Below, piece by piece: positions 7,963 through 17,279 of a stretch of DNA of 64,000 nt. The stretch lies in assembly GCA_963575745.1 (NCBI GenBank), contig CAUYUJ010016282.1, positions 1,217,372-1,281,371 of the forward strand. Reading direction: 5' to 3'. The notes beneath the pieces were generated by a model that had not been told where the DNA came from, did no database searches, and worked only from the letters and a program-made list of their open reading frames with translations. The position numbers and the translations under genes were made by a program. Origin of the DNA: Prorocentrum cordatum (Eukaryota > Sar > Dinophyceae > Prorocentrales > Prorocentraceae). Within the stretch, counting starts at the first letter, position 1. Every line of letters starts with the position of its first letter.

Positions 7963-10900
7963 TTCTGGATGGTATCAGCTCTGGCCAGATTTCCGTGTGT
8001 AGCGTGGATTGCGATGTCCACGCTCAGCACAATAAACTCAAAATTAGCAGTGACAACTGTATCTTCGATGTGAAATTGTACGTCACCCTCCCTACGCATA
8101 CCCGAAAAAACATTCAGTATGAAAATCGATTTACGTCTGATCCTGATCGGGAGGGAATGGGCTGCAAAGTCCAAGTAGTCCTGCACACGAAAGATGTCCC
8201 AACGGTCCAGGTAGGGGTACTCCTGCTGGGGGGCCTGTAGTGGGGCCTCTGGAGTGGGATTCAAGATGAACTGCCTGTACGAGTCGTCTAGCTCGTACAT
8301 GGAATCCAGGAGAACCTCACGAGCCTGTTGTTCAGTGAAAGACACGAAAACCCAGTTGGAGTCCCAAATAAGGCCCTCCTGAGGAACATGCGGGGCAGCC
8401 GGGAAGTCTGCACGCCATCTGCCGAGTCCTGCCCGCCTTTTGCGGACCACTTCTGCTGCATCCTCGGCTGCCCACGCTCGTGCCAGTGTGAGCGGCGCTT
8501 GTGCGCCATGCAAGAAATAAGCTAGGCAGCACCTGGCAGAGCCGAAAGCCAAGTGATCTCGTACCTGGCGCCTCTGGGAGAACTCTGTGGCACACGCCCT
8601 GCATGTGCTGGAAGGACCCATGATGGCTTCAACATGATGTATGAACGCAAAGTGTTGACGAACGATATGCTGCTGGAGGCTCCGACGCTTGGGGAACCTC
8701 TGAGAGCACCAAGGGCACTTGTTGTACCTGTCAACATGACTCCTCCCCTCCTCCTCCTGCTTATGTAGTGGGTGGTCGGGGTGGGTGATAGGAAGTGGTA
8801 CGCCACATGGTCGGACCAACTGAAAAAACTGTCTCTCTGCCTCCGCTGCTGTGGCGATTCTGCCAGCTGTGCGCACATGCGCGTCGAGTGCAGAACGTAG
8901 TCGGCGTCTCCAAGCCGGTAGGGACCTACTAACCAATTTTTCCCATTGTTGTAGTGACAGAGTTGGGTCGCGCATGTCTCGTAATTCCCTGCAGAGGTGC
9001 TGGAGCCATTTGAGATCTTCACAAACCTGTCGGAGCCAAGCATGGGGGTCCTCTTGAAAGGCCAACGCAACCAAAGCCTTGAGAGTGTCCGAGCCGAAGT
9101 GTACCAGACGCCCAAACACCCTAAGACGGTGGACCCGTAACTGGGTCGATACCTCAGCCCGTTGGACCACGACCAGTACCTGTGTGTCGGGACATGTTGT
9201 GTCGTCATACCGCGGAAGGTTGGCGGCAGCCCTGTATTTGGACATGATGCTTGCAGCAAGCGTGCGCATCTGGGCCTCTGTCACGCCGCTCCATGTCCCC
9301 GCGTTGAACAATTGCGAGGATGTGACCAGAGAGTCCAGAAAATGGAGCTTGAGCTTGTGATCTTCCTTTGATTTTCCCATGGCATAGTACACCCGTCGTC
9401 GTAATGGGTGCCAAGCTGCTGCACTGACACGGTGCCTGTGAGCAATCTCTGGGCCCAATGAGGCCTTCTCATCCAGGATAGTTCCAAGATGCGGGTATTG
9501 TCGTGTGACGTTAAGCTGTAGTGGCCCACGAGTGGTAGTAACGAACTTGAGGGTCCCCTTGAGGTCCTTCCAAAGCCTAGTACGAGCGCCGTCGGAGCCT
9601 TTGCCGCGAAATTGAACAAGGCATTCTGACTTGCCTTTCTTCATGTTGATGCTCATGCCCTGCAAAGTGAACGCGTCTATCACTAAGCTGCTGATCACTG
9701 GGGCCTGTGCGAGCACATGCTCAGCGTCGCCCAGTATGATGAAAGTTCCGTCGTCGAAAAAGTTGATGTCCAAGGCTGTGGAGGTGGCATTCGCATCTCC
9801 CTCCACTAGCTTTGACAGTGATGACCCCACCTTCGTAGGGACTCGGAGATCCACTCCATTAGCCACAATATCCTTGACTGCATGATTGACGCATTCCGCC
9901 ATGACATAGTTGTAGATAACATCCCCCAACTGTTGTCCTGGGATCGAACCCAGCATCGGAAACGCAATTTTTGTGGCCCCCGCGTAGTAGAACCATGCCC
10001 CATGGTACGATGTAGCAGTAAGTGCCCGTATATGCTGCGATATGCCCGATCTTTCCAGTGCGTTGTCTTGTGTGTGAATTTTTTCCAAGATATTGTGCAT
10101 TGCACTCGGTGGTAGTTTGGCTGCTAGTAGTATGCTTGCCAACTCGTCGTATGTGAGACTGGAGTCCATGACCAGTTGTCTCACCGCCTTATAAAAAGCT
10201 TGCACTGCGTCTACCATGAGGAAGACTGCTGATTGTTTCTTTCCTGCTGCAATGTTCTGGAAGCTGCGTAGCGCAAGGGCGGCGAGATCCACCCCTCTTC
10301 CCGATATACCCCCATATTGAGTATCTCCTGCGGCATGTGGCAAAGCCAATACAATAGGTGTGCGTAATAGCATGCGATAACGTTTTCCCAAGTGGGGGGA
10401 TACCATCACAGATCTCGAATGCGCTGGAATAGAAGGGTCAGCCGCACCCTTCCAAATATCCCAGTAGCATCCTCCCCTCCACTGTATGGGTTCTTCGAGA
10501 CGTAGACATGCCTTAACCACCACTGGGTGGTACAGAGCTCCTAAAGCTGCTCCACAGTGCCTGACCAAGCCGCCAGGCATGTCATCCAGGCTGGCAGCAG
10601 AAGGGCGCGCTGCACAACACGCCGTCTGGTACTCATGGAGAGCAGGGAGAAAGGCCTCCTTGGATGGTATGTTGCGAGTCAATGAGGAGGGAAGCGGCCT
10701 GAAACTGGAAAGCGTGTGCTGAGCGTGATCGATAGGCACCACTGCGCTGATCTCTTCATGAGCAAAATGTTCCAACCAAATGTTGGCTGCCTCTGTAGTT
10801 GTTTGAGCTGGCGCTCCTGTCACGTCTCGGACGATCGGTGCTGGACATGTGCTCCTCTTTTTTCTGGAGCAAGCGCCTAGGCCACGTAGTTTTCTGAAGA

Positions 10901-13568
10901 CCTTGTCATGTTGGTGTACCGACCATTCCGACTTGATCTCCTGGGCGAGCTGTATGTAGTGTAGTTTGGCATCCCTGCGCGTGCAAATACGTATTTGATA
11001 TGCAGTGTGCGCCACCAGAAGGTCTCTGATGGCATGAGACGCTCCTCTGAGTAACTGTATAGAATGCATGGCCACCGTTGGAAGATCCCTACGTGATACT
11101 GTAGCGGGCAGAACCTCGCGGTCCGTCGAAAATAGAACCAAGCACACCTGAGGGTAGTGATGGGAGGGCTTCCACTTAGAGGTCCTTTTTGTTTGGTCCA
11201 TGTGGGGATGTACGTCACTCATCTCGTCCTCCCTGTTGGCCAGTAGGGCCATGTTGTCCGAGATGCATGTAAGTAGCTGTTGTTGTACCTGGCCCACAGC
11301 TCGGCAGAGCTTTGTAATGGACCGAAACACTCCACGAATGTGTAGTGGGGGGTCCCTCGGCGGGTATAGGATAGCGTCAGCTCTTTCGTACTTGATGTTG
11401 TCAATTGCCATTGCCCATGCAAATACGCATACAGCAAGCGTGGCAGACTGCGCAAGTCTCCCGTTGCGCCTAGCCTGTCGCAACGCATCTGTTCGAAAAT
11501 CCATGGCCTGAAGCGTATGCTTCGATATCCATGTCTTGCGTGGCTGTCGTCCACGCTGTGTACGGCGTATGGGAAATGCCTCCTGCATCGCTTGTCGCAC
11601 ATAGTTGTCATAGTAGTAAACTTGATCGTTGGCGTGGACGTCGAAGGGCATGGGCGGACACTGCGCCAGCAGCTGTGTAAAGTGCGCCCTAGATTGAGGG
11701 TCCCTGTACAGTGCAGAATCATGTGCAACCTTGTACCCTGCTCCGTGCTGTGCTTTCCCGTTCATACAGTCATGTCCTATGAAATGTACCTGCGCACACA
11801 CCGCACGGTGGTCTTCATGAGAGACCGTAAGATCAATGCGGTCGTCCACCCCCTGGGAAGACACCCATGCTGATTCCGAAACTGCAATGTAGTCGAGTCG
11901 ATGCCCTTGACTTCCTGGGGACGGGGAAGTCCAGGTAGACGCCTTGGGTGAGAAGGCGGGCAAAAAGGTAGACGGCAGCCACAGATCTGTGGCCTGCAAA
12001 AAGTCGTGAAAGCATTCCCCTGCTTCATTCTGGCACTCTGCATCGACAGCTCCGACAGCCTGCGAATTTACTGAGCCCACTCTGGCATTCGCATCAAGGC
12101 ATGTGAGTAGTATCTTGGAATCACCTTTGAGCGTCCTGACCAATCTCGTCGTGGTGCTCCACCACTGTGCTAGGCTGTGCGGGGTACGGTTTTTACCTTC
12201 CCCTGGCCCGTGAGCAACCAGCACATTGCACTGCATGCGCGGCGCACGGATCGCAACGAGTAACCTAGTCGGCTCCTGATGTAAGACACGACACATGTGT
12301 GGTTGTAGGCGACAGCCTGGTATGTAATCAATGCTGGTGTTGATCCATAGTGCACATCCCTCTGTACCAGATGGCGTAGCTGGGGAAAAAAGCACAAAAT
12401 AGGACCCAACACGTGCCGACTTCGAGATAGGCATTCGAGTCTCAGTAGTGCCAACCAGTAGGTAGTCGCATCTCCCAAACTGGGTGCCCAACTGTTGAAA
12501 CCTACCCGTTGGAGGTCCCTGGTAATTTCCCAGACCGTTTATACCAGCCCGTTTGTATTCTTGAGGGTCCATAGTAAGGACATTAGCAGCAGCAATCCAG
12601 AGAGAAACCCGGGTGTCCTCGATGGGGAGGGGCTCCGGTGGGGGAGGGAGGCACTCCTGGAGCTTGACTTGTGGCATCTTGGCGGGAGTCACGGGATTGC
12701 CGAAAGGCGGTGGATATGCAGCACGTTCTTCAACTGTCGCGACTGCGAGCCAAGCCCAACGTATGCCCGACATGTGCCATGGCAAATCCAGTGCTGTGCG
12801 CCAATTGCACGGTGGTGAATGAGAAAACGCATGATATGACGCTATGCGTGCGGCCGAATCCACTAACTCGTTCCAAGGATGGTTGGAGTGGCCTGGTACA
12901 TGTGTCCACTCATATTTGTGCAGCACCCTCTCCAGTATCTGAAGCATGCCGTCCAGGATGGTTTTGGAATCTTTCAGGGCTCCCTTGGTGCCTCCTAGTT
13001 GGGCCACTCTAATGACATCCATGTTGTCACTGTGAATATGAACCTGTGTATTATGGAAAACATGCGTTGACAGAAGCCACTTACATGCCCATATCGCTGC
13101 TTCGAACTCCGCGTATGTTGATAGCAACTCCCTGGGTACAACCTGCGCAATATCAGGTAGGCTTCCAGCCTGAAACCCAAGAAGCCACTGTCCGTGGTCG
13201 TCGGAGGCAAGGGCACAGAACGCCCATGCTGGAGGGGTAGGAGAAGAGGAATCATGTAGTTTAAGTCCCCCTGCAGATCCATCTGTGTAAATGTCGAGAT
13301 GGGTGGGGAAACGTTGTTGACCAGTGTCGGTAACCTTGGGACCCAATTCAGCCAGACCCCTAATCGTGGCTGAGTGCCAAAACTGGGCATACTGCAACGG
13401 GTCGTCGCAAAGCCCAAGCCCCATAGAGTCCCAAGGTTGGCACAGGAGGTGAAACGTGTCTGAAAAGTCGGGAAGAGGACTGTCTTGGATACCGATCACC
13501 CCCTCAGTATCCATCCCATGTGTCGGAGACTGCGTTACTTGACGAGTCTCCTCTCCGGTGCCCTCCAC
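7620..13568 (-). CDS. Retroelement ORF2: RNase H - endonuclease - RT - C2H2 - MTase-like polyprotein
   Basis: The 1,982-codon frame makes the replication enzyme of the element. An RNase H domain lies at about 88-245 (IYTDGS with D96, E154, SD181, and NELVD with D237). An exonuclease-endonuclease-phosphatase domain lies at about 322-598 (N329, TTETR with E376, LDAN 491-494, HRLDY with D559, SHEDH 583-587). It would nick the target. The reverse transcriptase spans about 960-1,400 (motif A FLMVDAVQAF with D1120, motif B GSIPGQQLGD 1,207-1,216, motif C FFDD with D1272/D1273 where Y-A-D-D is usual). C2H2 fingers follow at C1618-C1621-H1634-H1639 and C1656-C1659-H1672. Residues 1,815-1,895 show NVFSGMRREGD, VLSVD and GGGPPCETWSAAR. 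After about residue 1,900 the frame is out of register. The frame opens with GTG at 13,566-13,568 and the first ATG is at 13,512-13,514. The frame is open upstream into ORF1, so the true start may be by frameshift. Confidence 0.9.
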   Translation of the reverse strand: MEGTGEETRQVTQSPTHGMDTEGVIGIQDSPLPDFSDTFHLLCQPWDSMGLGLCDDPLQYAQFWHSATIRGLAELGPKVTDTGQQRFPTHLDIYTDGSAGGLKLHDSSSPTPPAWAFCALASDDHGQWLLGFQAGSLPDIAQVVPRELLSTYAEFEAAIWACKWLLSTHVFHNTQVHIHSDNMDVIRVAQLGGTKGALKDSKTILDGMLQILERVLHKYEWTHVPGHSNHPWNELVDSAARIASYHAFSHSPPCNWRTALDLPWHMSGIRWAWLAVATVEERAAYPPPFGNPVTPAKMPQVKLQECLPPPPEPLPIEDTRVSLWIAAANVLTMDPQEYKRAGINGLGNYQGPPTGRFQQLGTQFGRCDYLLVGTTETRMPISKSARVGSYFVLFSPATPSGTEGCALWINTSIDYIPGCRLQPHMCRVLHQEPTRLLVAIRAPRMQCNVLVAHGPGEGKNRTPHSLAQWWSTTTRLVRTLKGDSKILLTCLDANARVGSVNSQAVGAVDAECQNEAGECFHDFLQATDLWLPSTFLPAFSPKASTWTSPSPGSQGHRLDYIAVSESAWVSSQGVDDRIDLTVSHEDHRAVCAQVHFIGHDCMNGKAQHGAGYKVAHDSALYRDPQSRAHFTQLLAQCPPMPFDVHANDQVYYYDNYVRQAMQEAFPIRRTQRGRQPRKTWISKHTLQAMDFRTDALRQARRNGRLAQSATLAVCVFAWAMAIDNIKYERADAILYPPRDPPLHIRGVFRSITKLCRAVGQVQQQLLTCISDNMALLANREDEMSDVHPHMDQTKRTSKWKPSHHYPQVCLVLFSTDREVLPATVSRRDLPTVAMHSIQLLRGASHAIRDLLVAHTAYQIRICTRRDAKLHYIQLAQEIKSEWSVHQHDKVFRKLRGLGACSRKKRSTCPAPIVRDVTGAPAQTTTEAANIWLEHFAHEEISAVVPIDHAQHTLSSFRPLPSSLTRNIPSKEAFLPALHEYQTACCAARPSAASLDDMPGGLVRHCGAALGALYHPVVVKACLRLEEPIQWRGGCYWDIWKGAADPSIPAHSRSVMVSPHLGKRYRMLLRTPIVLALPHAAGDTQYGGISGRGVDLAALALRSFQNIAAGKKQSAVFLMVDAVQAFYKAVRQLVMDSSLTYDELASILLAAKLPPSAMHNILEKIHTQDNALERSGISQHIRALTATSYHGAWFYYAGATKIAFPMLGSIPGQQLGDVIYNYVMAECVNHAVKDIVANGVDLRVPTKVGSSLSKLVEGDANATSTALDINFFDDGTFIILGDAEHVLAQAPVISSLVIDAFTLQGMSINMKKGKSECLVQFRGKGSDGARTRLWKDLKGTLKFVTTTRGPLQLNVTRQYPHLGTILDEKASLGPEIAHRHRVSAAAWHPLRRRVYYAMGKSKEDHKLKLHFLDSLVTSSQLFNAGTWSGVTEAQMRTLAASIMSKYRAAANLPRYDDTTCPDTQVLVVVQRAEVSTQLRVHRLRVFGRLVHFGSDTLKALVALAFQEDPHAWLRQVCEDLKWLQHLCRELRDMRDPTLSLQQWEKLVSRSLPAWRRRLRSALDAHVRTAGRIATAAEAERQFFQLVRPCGVPLPITHPDHPLHKQEEEGRSHVDRYNKCPWCSQRFPKRRSLQQHIVRQHFAFIHHVEAIMGPSSTCRACATEFSQRRQVRDHLAFGSARCCLAYFLHGAQAPLTLARAWAAEDAAEVVRKRRAGLGRWRADFPAAPHVPQEGLIWDSNWVFVSFTEQQAREVLLDSMYELDDSYRQFILNPTPEAPLQAPQQEYPYLDRWDIFRVQDYLDFAAHSLPIRIRRKSIFILNVFSGMRREGDVQFHIEDTVVTANFEFIVLSVDIAIHATHGNLARADTIQKWVDHILARRIWCSGGGPPCETWSAARWLEGAPPHYVRLNICGVFLGFHYVSTNSSVLEASYYMLCYTSWVHISVRARPHGWSTQRLQSGGMEHPHLSCGRLHVLLPRHRAPPQ

Positions 13569-13588
13569 GGCGGCATCCGTGGTGCCGA

Positions 13589-13600
13589 CTAGCGAAAAAC
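13589..13600 (-). promoter_or_regulatory. ORF1/ORF2 junction, possible -1 frameshift site
   Basis: Just before the ORF1 stop the - strand reads GTTTTTCGCTAG. The ORF2 frame lies one base back (-1) and is open through this point and at least 120 bp upstream in ORF1. A T5 run (13,595-13,599) is four bases before the stop. A canonical X-XXY-YYZ heptamer is not present, so reinitiation at the GTG or the downstream ATG is as likely. Confidence 0.3.
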
Positions 13601-15016
13601 TTGGGCACCCTCCGTGGGAGCCCTGTCCACGTCGCTGTCGACGTCGATGGTGTCCTCGTCGTGGGCGGCGGTGTTGACGCGCACCCCCTTCGTGAAGGCC
13701 ACGGCGAGGCGGGACCTGTCCTTGTCCTTGTCGATTTTGTGCTTGACGCCAGGCGTGCCTCCTTTGCCTTTGTCGCTAGCCGCCCTCCGAGTCGCCGTTC
13801 CTCCCTTGGCGGGTGGCGCTGCATGTTCTTGTTGGGCATGGGCAGCTTCGACCTCCGCGATGACCGTCTCCTCCGCGGCGGTGACCACGCTGGTCGGCTC
13901 TGGCGACACTGGCTCAGTGCCAGGCGTCAGCGTGCCTCCTACGGGAGTCGCTGGGGCCGCCGTCGCCTGTGGGGCTGCAGCCCCTGCTGGCACTTGGCCT
14001 GCGTGTGCTGTGTTGAGCAGCCCAGCCTGCGCCATGCACTGCTGCATCACTGCCATCTGGGCCGACAACGTTGTGAGCGTATCCAGCATGGTGCGGTTGT
14101 TGGCCTGCATGGCTGCTAGTGCTGCTGGTGTGGCACCGTCGTGAGTCACCGATGGTGCTGTCCTCTTGGCTGGCGGGCGAACTGCAGGAGAGCGCCTTGA
14201 CATGCGGTCTCCTGCCTCTGGCTCGTCCTCCATCTCCTCTTCATCCGTGTGCATCTCGTCATGCATCTTGGCCTGGGCGGCGAGCTCATCGAAGTGCTTC
14301 GCGAGGAGCTCCGCTTGATTGACGTCCTCTTGTACCTGAATTGCCTGCAACTGGCATTCCTTGAGGTACTCCGCTGCTTCTGATTCAACTTTTTTGGCCT
14401 CATCCAATCTCTTTTTGGCGCGATCAAGGTACATAGCCTGTTGTCTTGCCCTTTCCTCAGGTGGCCTGGCGTACATGACCTGGTACAGTGTGACCTGGAA
14501 CTCTTCTTCCAGAGCCTGCACCCGATCCTTTTTGTGACCCAAGTTATATGCCACCTTGATTTGCTTCTCAATGGAATCTAACTGTAACTTCAACTTTTCA
14601 CGATGCAGTGGCAAGTCACTCTCCCTTCTTGGCGGCGGTATCCAAAGCCGATGCTTCTCTGCAACGTGTGGTGGAGCCGGTGCGAGTTGGATTGGATCTG
14701 CGTGGGCCAGATCTGCAGGCAACTCCGACTGCGTACGACCATCGTGTTGACGATTCCAGGCTGGTGCAGTCGATCTGGCTCTGCGCGTTCTTGATGGGGT
14801 CTGCGAGTACCAATCCTGCGCCCACCAATTGTTCTGTGCCTGCCGTGATCTTGAAGGCGTGCGCCATGGACGGGAATCGCACTCTTCTTCATTGTCCTCT
14901 GAATGACGGGCAAGCTCTTGTGGTTCTGCTGGGCAGAATCGACATACTTTCTCCTTCGGCATGTTCATGCGATGGCATTTGTGACACGCCCAGAACTTGG
15001 AGTTGTGAGGCGCCAT
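13589..15016 (-). CDS. Retroelement ORF1: RanBP2 zinc finger and coiled-coil protein
   Basis: The 475-residue frame from the ATG at 15,014-15,016 probably makes the RNA-binding ORF1 protein of the element. Residues 9-28 fit the RanBP2-type zinc ribbon exactly (W9, C11, C14, N18, C25, C28), a fold that binds single-stranded RNA or ubiquitin. A W/R/S-rich segment follows (about 48-95). Residues about 138-255 are strongly charged and heptad-like (LQLDSIEKQIKV, RAKKRLDEAKKVESEAAEYL), so a coiled coil for trimerisation is likely. The tail is rich in A, T, P and then K (KGKGGTPGVKHKIDKDKDR). A longer frame exists upstream but has no ATG, and this ATG sits just before the zinc finger. It ends in TAG at 13,589-13,591, 20 bp before the GTG of ORF2. 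Confidence 0.85.
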   Translation of the reverse strand: MAPHNSKFWACHKCHRMNMPKEKVCRFCPAEPQELARHSEDNEEECDSRPWRTPSRSRQAQNNWWAQDWYSQTPSRTRRARSTAPAWNRQHDGRTQSELPADLAHADPIQLAPAPPHVAEKHRLWIPPPRRESDLPLHREKLKLQLDSIEKQIKVAYNLGHKKDRVQALEEEFQVTLYQVMYARPPEERARQQAMYLDRAKKRLDEAKKVESEAAEYLKECQLQAIQVQEDVNQAELLAKHFDELAAQAKMHDEMHTDEEEMEDEPEAGDRMSRRSPAVRPPAKRTAPSVTHDGATPAALAAMQANNRTMLDTLTTLSAQMAVMQQCMAQAGLLNTAHAGQVPAGAAAPQATAAPATPVGGTLTPGTEPVSPEPTSVVTAAEETVIAEVEAAHAQQEHAAPPAKGGTATRRAASDKGKGGTPGVKHKIDKDKDRSRLAVAFTKGVRVNTAAHDEDTIDVDSDVDRAPTEGAQVFR

Positions 15017-15634
15017 GTCTCCTGGATCAGCACTGTGATGTTGAGAAAGCCTATGCACTGCAGCCGATAATCGAAGCAAAAGTCGGTCCTGCGCACGAAG
15101 AGCTCTTTGTCTTCGGTGCCACGATGGTTCTTTTGAATGCGTATGGGGAGTATGTGGAAAAGACGTGGTCGCCTGGCCACGCGGGCCAAAGAATGTACAG
15201 TAGAAGGGCGACGCACTCTGAGGCCAGGTCCGTTAAGAAGATGGCACCCTCAGGCCAGGAAGGGGGCCTGAGCCGGGCCGGCCTTGAGGCGGAGAAGGAG
15301 GGAGGAGGAGGAGGGAGAAGGCGGAGGAGGCGCAGGAAGGATCTCGGTGCACCCCGCCCTCGGTGCCCGCCCGCGCGCGAAGCCCGAGAGCGCCTGGGGG
15401 CGCCCCAGGCGGCCACGGAGCTCCGCGAAGACCCCCATCGGAGGGAGGCGGGAGCTTCGGAGTAGGCAAAGGTGCCCACACCTCTACCCTTCGCCCGTGT
15501 TTCCTCTCTTGGGGCCTCCTGTGTGGCCCTCGTCGCCACCGCTGGAGGCGCCTCGAAATCCTTGTCAGAACGTACCCCGGGAGAGGTGCGGGGAGTAGCG
15601 GTATCGGTACCCCCCACGGGAGATGGATGGGCGT
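15017..15634. other. Retroelement leader and GC-rich flank, no gene
   Basis: 15,017-15,240 is probably the 5' leader of the retroelement. 15,290-15,345 is a GGA microsatellite. 15,468-15,610 contains a dispersed repeat (GGGGCCTCCTGTGTGGCC, CTCGTCGCCACCGC, CAGAACG) that also occurs at 26,450-26,530 and 56,760-56,830. No coding region is supported. Confidence 0.6.
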
Positions 15635-15927
15635 GTTTTCCACCACCACCACCACCACCACCACCAAAGTTGGAGGGGGGGGTCCTGCTCCTCCTCCTCC
15701 TCCTCCTCCTCCTCCTCCTCCTCCTCCCTCCTCCCCCTCCGCCTCCTCCTCCGCCTCCTCCTCCTCCTCTCCTCCTCCTCCTCCTCCTCCTCCTCCTCCT
15801 CCTCCTCTCCCCCTCCTCCTCCTCCTCCTCCTCCTCCTCCTCCTCCTCCCACTACTCCTCCTCTTCGTCCTCCTCCTCGCCCTCATCCTCCTTCCCCCTC
15901 CGACTCATGGTGGTGGTGGTGGAAAAC
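15635..15927. mobile_element. Family K fold-back around CTC microsatellite
   Basis: The left arm is GTTTTCCACCACCACC and the right arm GGTGGTGGTGGTGGAAAAC, enclosing about 180 bp of CTC repeats (15,685-15,860). The inverted arms define the unit. Confidence 0.6.
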
Positions 15928-16111
15928 AGGCTCATCAGGAGGTGTCGGCGGCGCCCCGGAGGGTGGAGGAGATGGTCGAAGAAGAACAAACGGCATAAGG
16001 CATAAACATACACTTTTGGCACTCCGCGCGGATTTCTTGCATCCGCGCTGGGCCCCCCCCCCCGAGGCGCGCTCCGCGCGCCTGTGGGGGGGGGATCCAG
16101 CCGAGGGCGGG

Positions 16112-16236
16112 AATAGTTAAAAAATAGTCTGGGGACTATTTTTGGAGTATTGTTTGGCCATGTCGGAATCTGTTTTGAGTATTTCTATTTTATTTGTCGT
16201 CGAAAATCCCCCTGCAGGGGGGACACGCCCGACTTA
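16112..16236. mobile_element. Family A TIR element, 5'-truncated copy
   Basis: It begins inside the family at AATAGTTAAAAAATAGTCTG and ends with a good right terminus (CCCCCTGCAGGGGGGACACG, then CCCGACTTAA). The left terminus is replaced by G-run sequence. Confidence 0.75.
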
Positions 16237-16327
16237 ATCAAGTTTAACCCCCGGTTATGTTTCTTCCGTTGAGCTCGAAAGGCGAGGATGACGTCACGGA
16301 CACGGAGGGGGATGGTTTGCTGGGGGT

Positions 16328-16525
16328 CTCGGGCCAGGCGAAAGGGGGGGATTGGGAAAGGGGGGGTTACGAAATTTGCTTCATACAGCTGGTTTCGGCC
16401 TCACCGAGTGGCCCATTCCTCGATACATGGCCGCCTCCGGCGCCGGGAGGCGCCGGGAAAATCAGCTACGTGAGCTGATTCTCAAACCCCCCCCTTTGCT
16501 ATCCCAGCCTTTCGCCCGACCCGAG
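16328..16525. mobile_element. Fold-back element with CTCGGGCCAGGCGAAAGG arms
   Basis: The left arm (about 16,328-16,369) ends in GGGAAAGGGGGGGTT and the right arm (about 16,486-16,525) is its inverse, AACCCCCCCCTTTGC...CCTTTCGCCCGACCCGAG. The segment just outside the left arm (GAAAGGCGAGGATGACGTCA) has a relative at 56,447-56,466. 16,526-16,875 is G/C-rich unique sequence without a gene. Confidence 0.6.
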
Positions 16526-16875
16526 GGTCGGTCCGGCCGCGCCCGAGAACGCCTCTGGGTAGGGCCGCGCCCTCTGCCCTCTCTTTGAGCCCTCGGAGCC
16601 TCCCGCGAGCGGCCCGCCCCCTCTCTGCCAGCCCTCCTTCCCCGGGCACGCCGCCGAGGCTGGGAGGACTGCTCTGCACGAGCAGAATGGGTACTCCTGA
16701 TTTCGCCATAAAAGGGAGGGGGTCACAACCCTCCCAGACCAGAAGTTTTAGACCCCCCCAAACCATCCATGAAAGGGCGGCGTTTTGCCCAGACCCCCCC
16801 GAACCCTTCAAGACAGCTCAAATCAGCCCCCCCCGCCAAATGTGACCCCCCCTACTTGATTATGGAATCTGGATT

Positions 16876-17048
16876 ACGGAAAGAATGGGCACAATGCCCA
16901 ACAGCGGATCTGGTTCATTTTGAACCGGACTCGCTGTCCACGCCGCCGCGGCCCGTGTCCACTCGAGACAGGAGGCCGCCTGCCCAACAGCGGCCGCTGT
17001 TGGTTTTGGGCAAAAACTGTTGTTGGGCAGTGTACCCAGTCTTTCCGT
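16876..17048. mobile_element. Family B TIR element, copy 1
   Basis: It starts ACGGAAAGAATGGGCACAAT and ends with the inverse GTGTACCCAGTCTTTCCGT, with a few mismatches between arms. It shares its whole 173-bp body with 52,239-52,415, whose arms are perfect. It contains an internal TTCATTTTGAA palindrome and no frame. Confidence 0.75.
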
Positions 17049-17279
17049 ACCCATTTCGGGCGTCCAAAATTGCTCGGACGGGTCCTCGGTCATTCGAGCG
17101 GGGGATCGACTACGGCCGGCACAAGGCTTAAGAACTTCGGTGTTTCGGGGAGGGTACCCTTATGTTCTTCGTTTTTGTTCCATGTTCTTGTGCACCCTGG
17201 GGGAGGGTATCCTCGATGTTCTTCAGTTTGGCGCCATTATTCCTTCGTTCTGACAAAGCTGGGGTTCGGGGCTCACGAT

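Larger units (their letters stand above)
6886..15016 (-). mobile_element. Non-LTR (LINE-like) retroelement, dinoflagellate type
   Basis: This - strand locus carries, in order, ORF1 (13,589-15,016), ORF2 (to 13,568) and a frame-shifted C-terminal continuation (to 6,886). The order in the ORF2 product is RNase H, APE-type endonuclease, reverse transcriptase, two zinc fingers and a methyltransferase-like domain. No LTRs, integrase or aspartic protease were seen, so it is a target-primed LINE-type element. The limits given are those of the coding parts. The 5' leader (15,017 to about 15,240) and the 3' UTR (about 6,835-6,885) run into microsatellites, and target-site duplications could not be found by eye. 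It looks nearly full length and young: ORF2 has a single obvious break. Confidence 0.9.
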
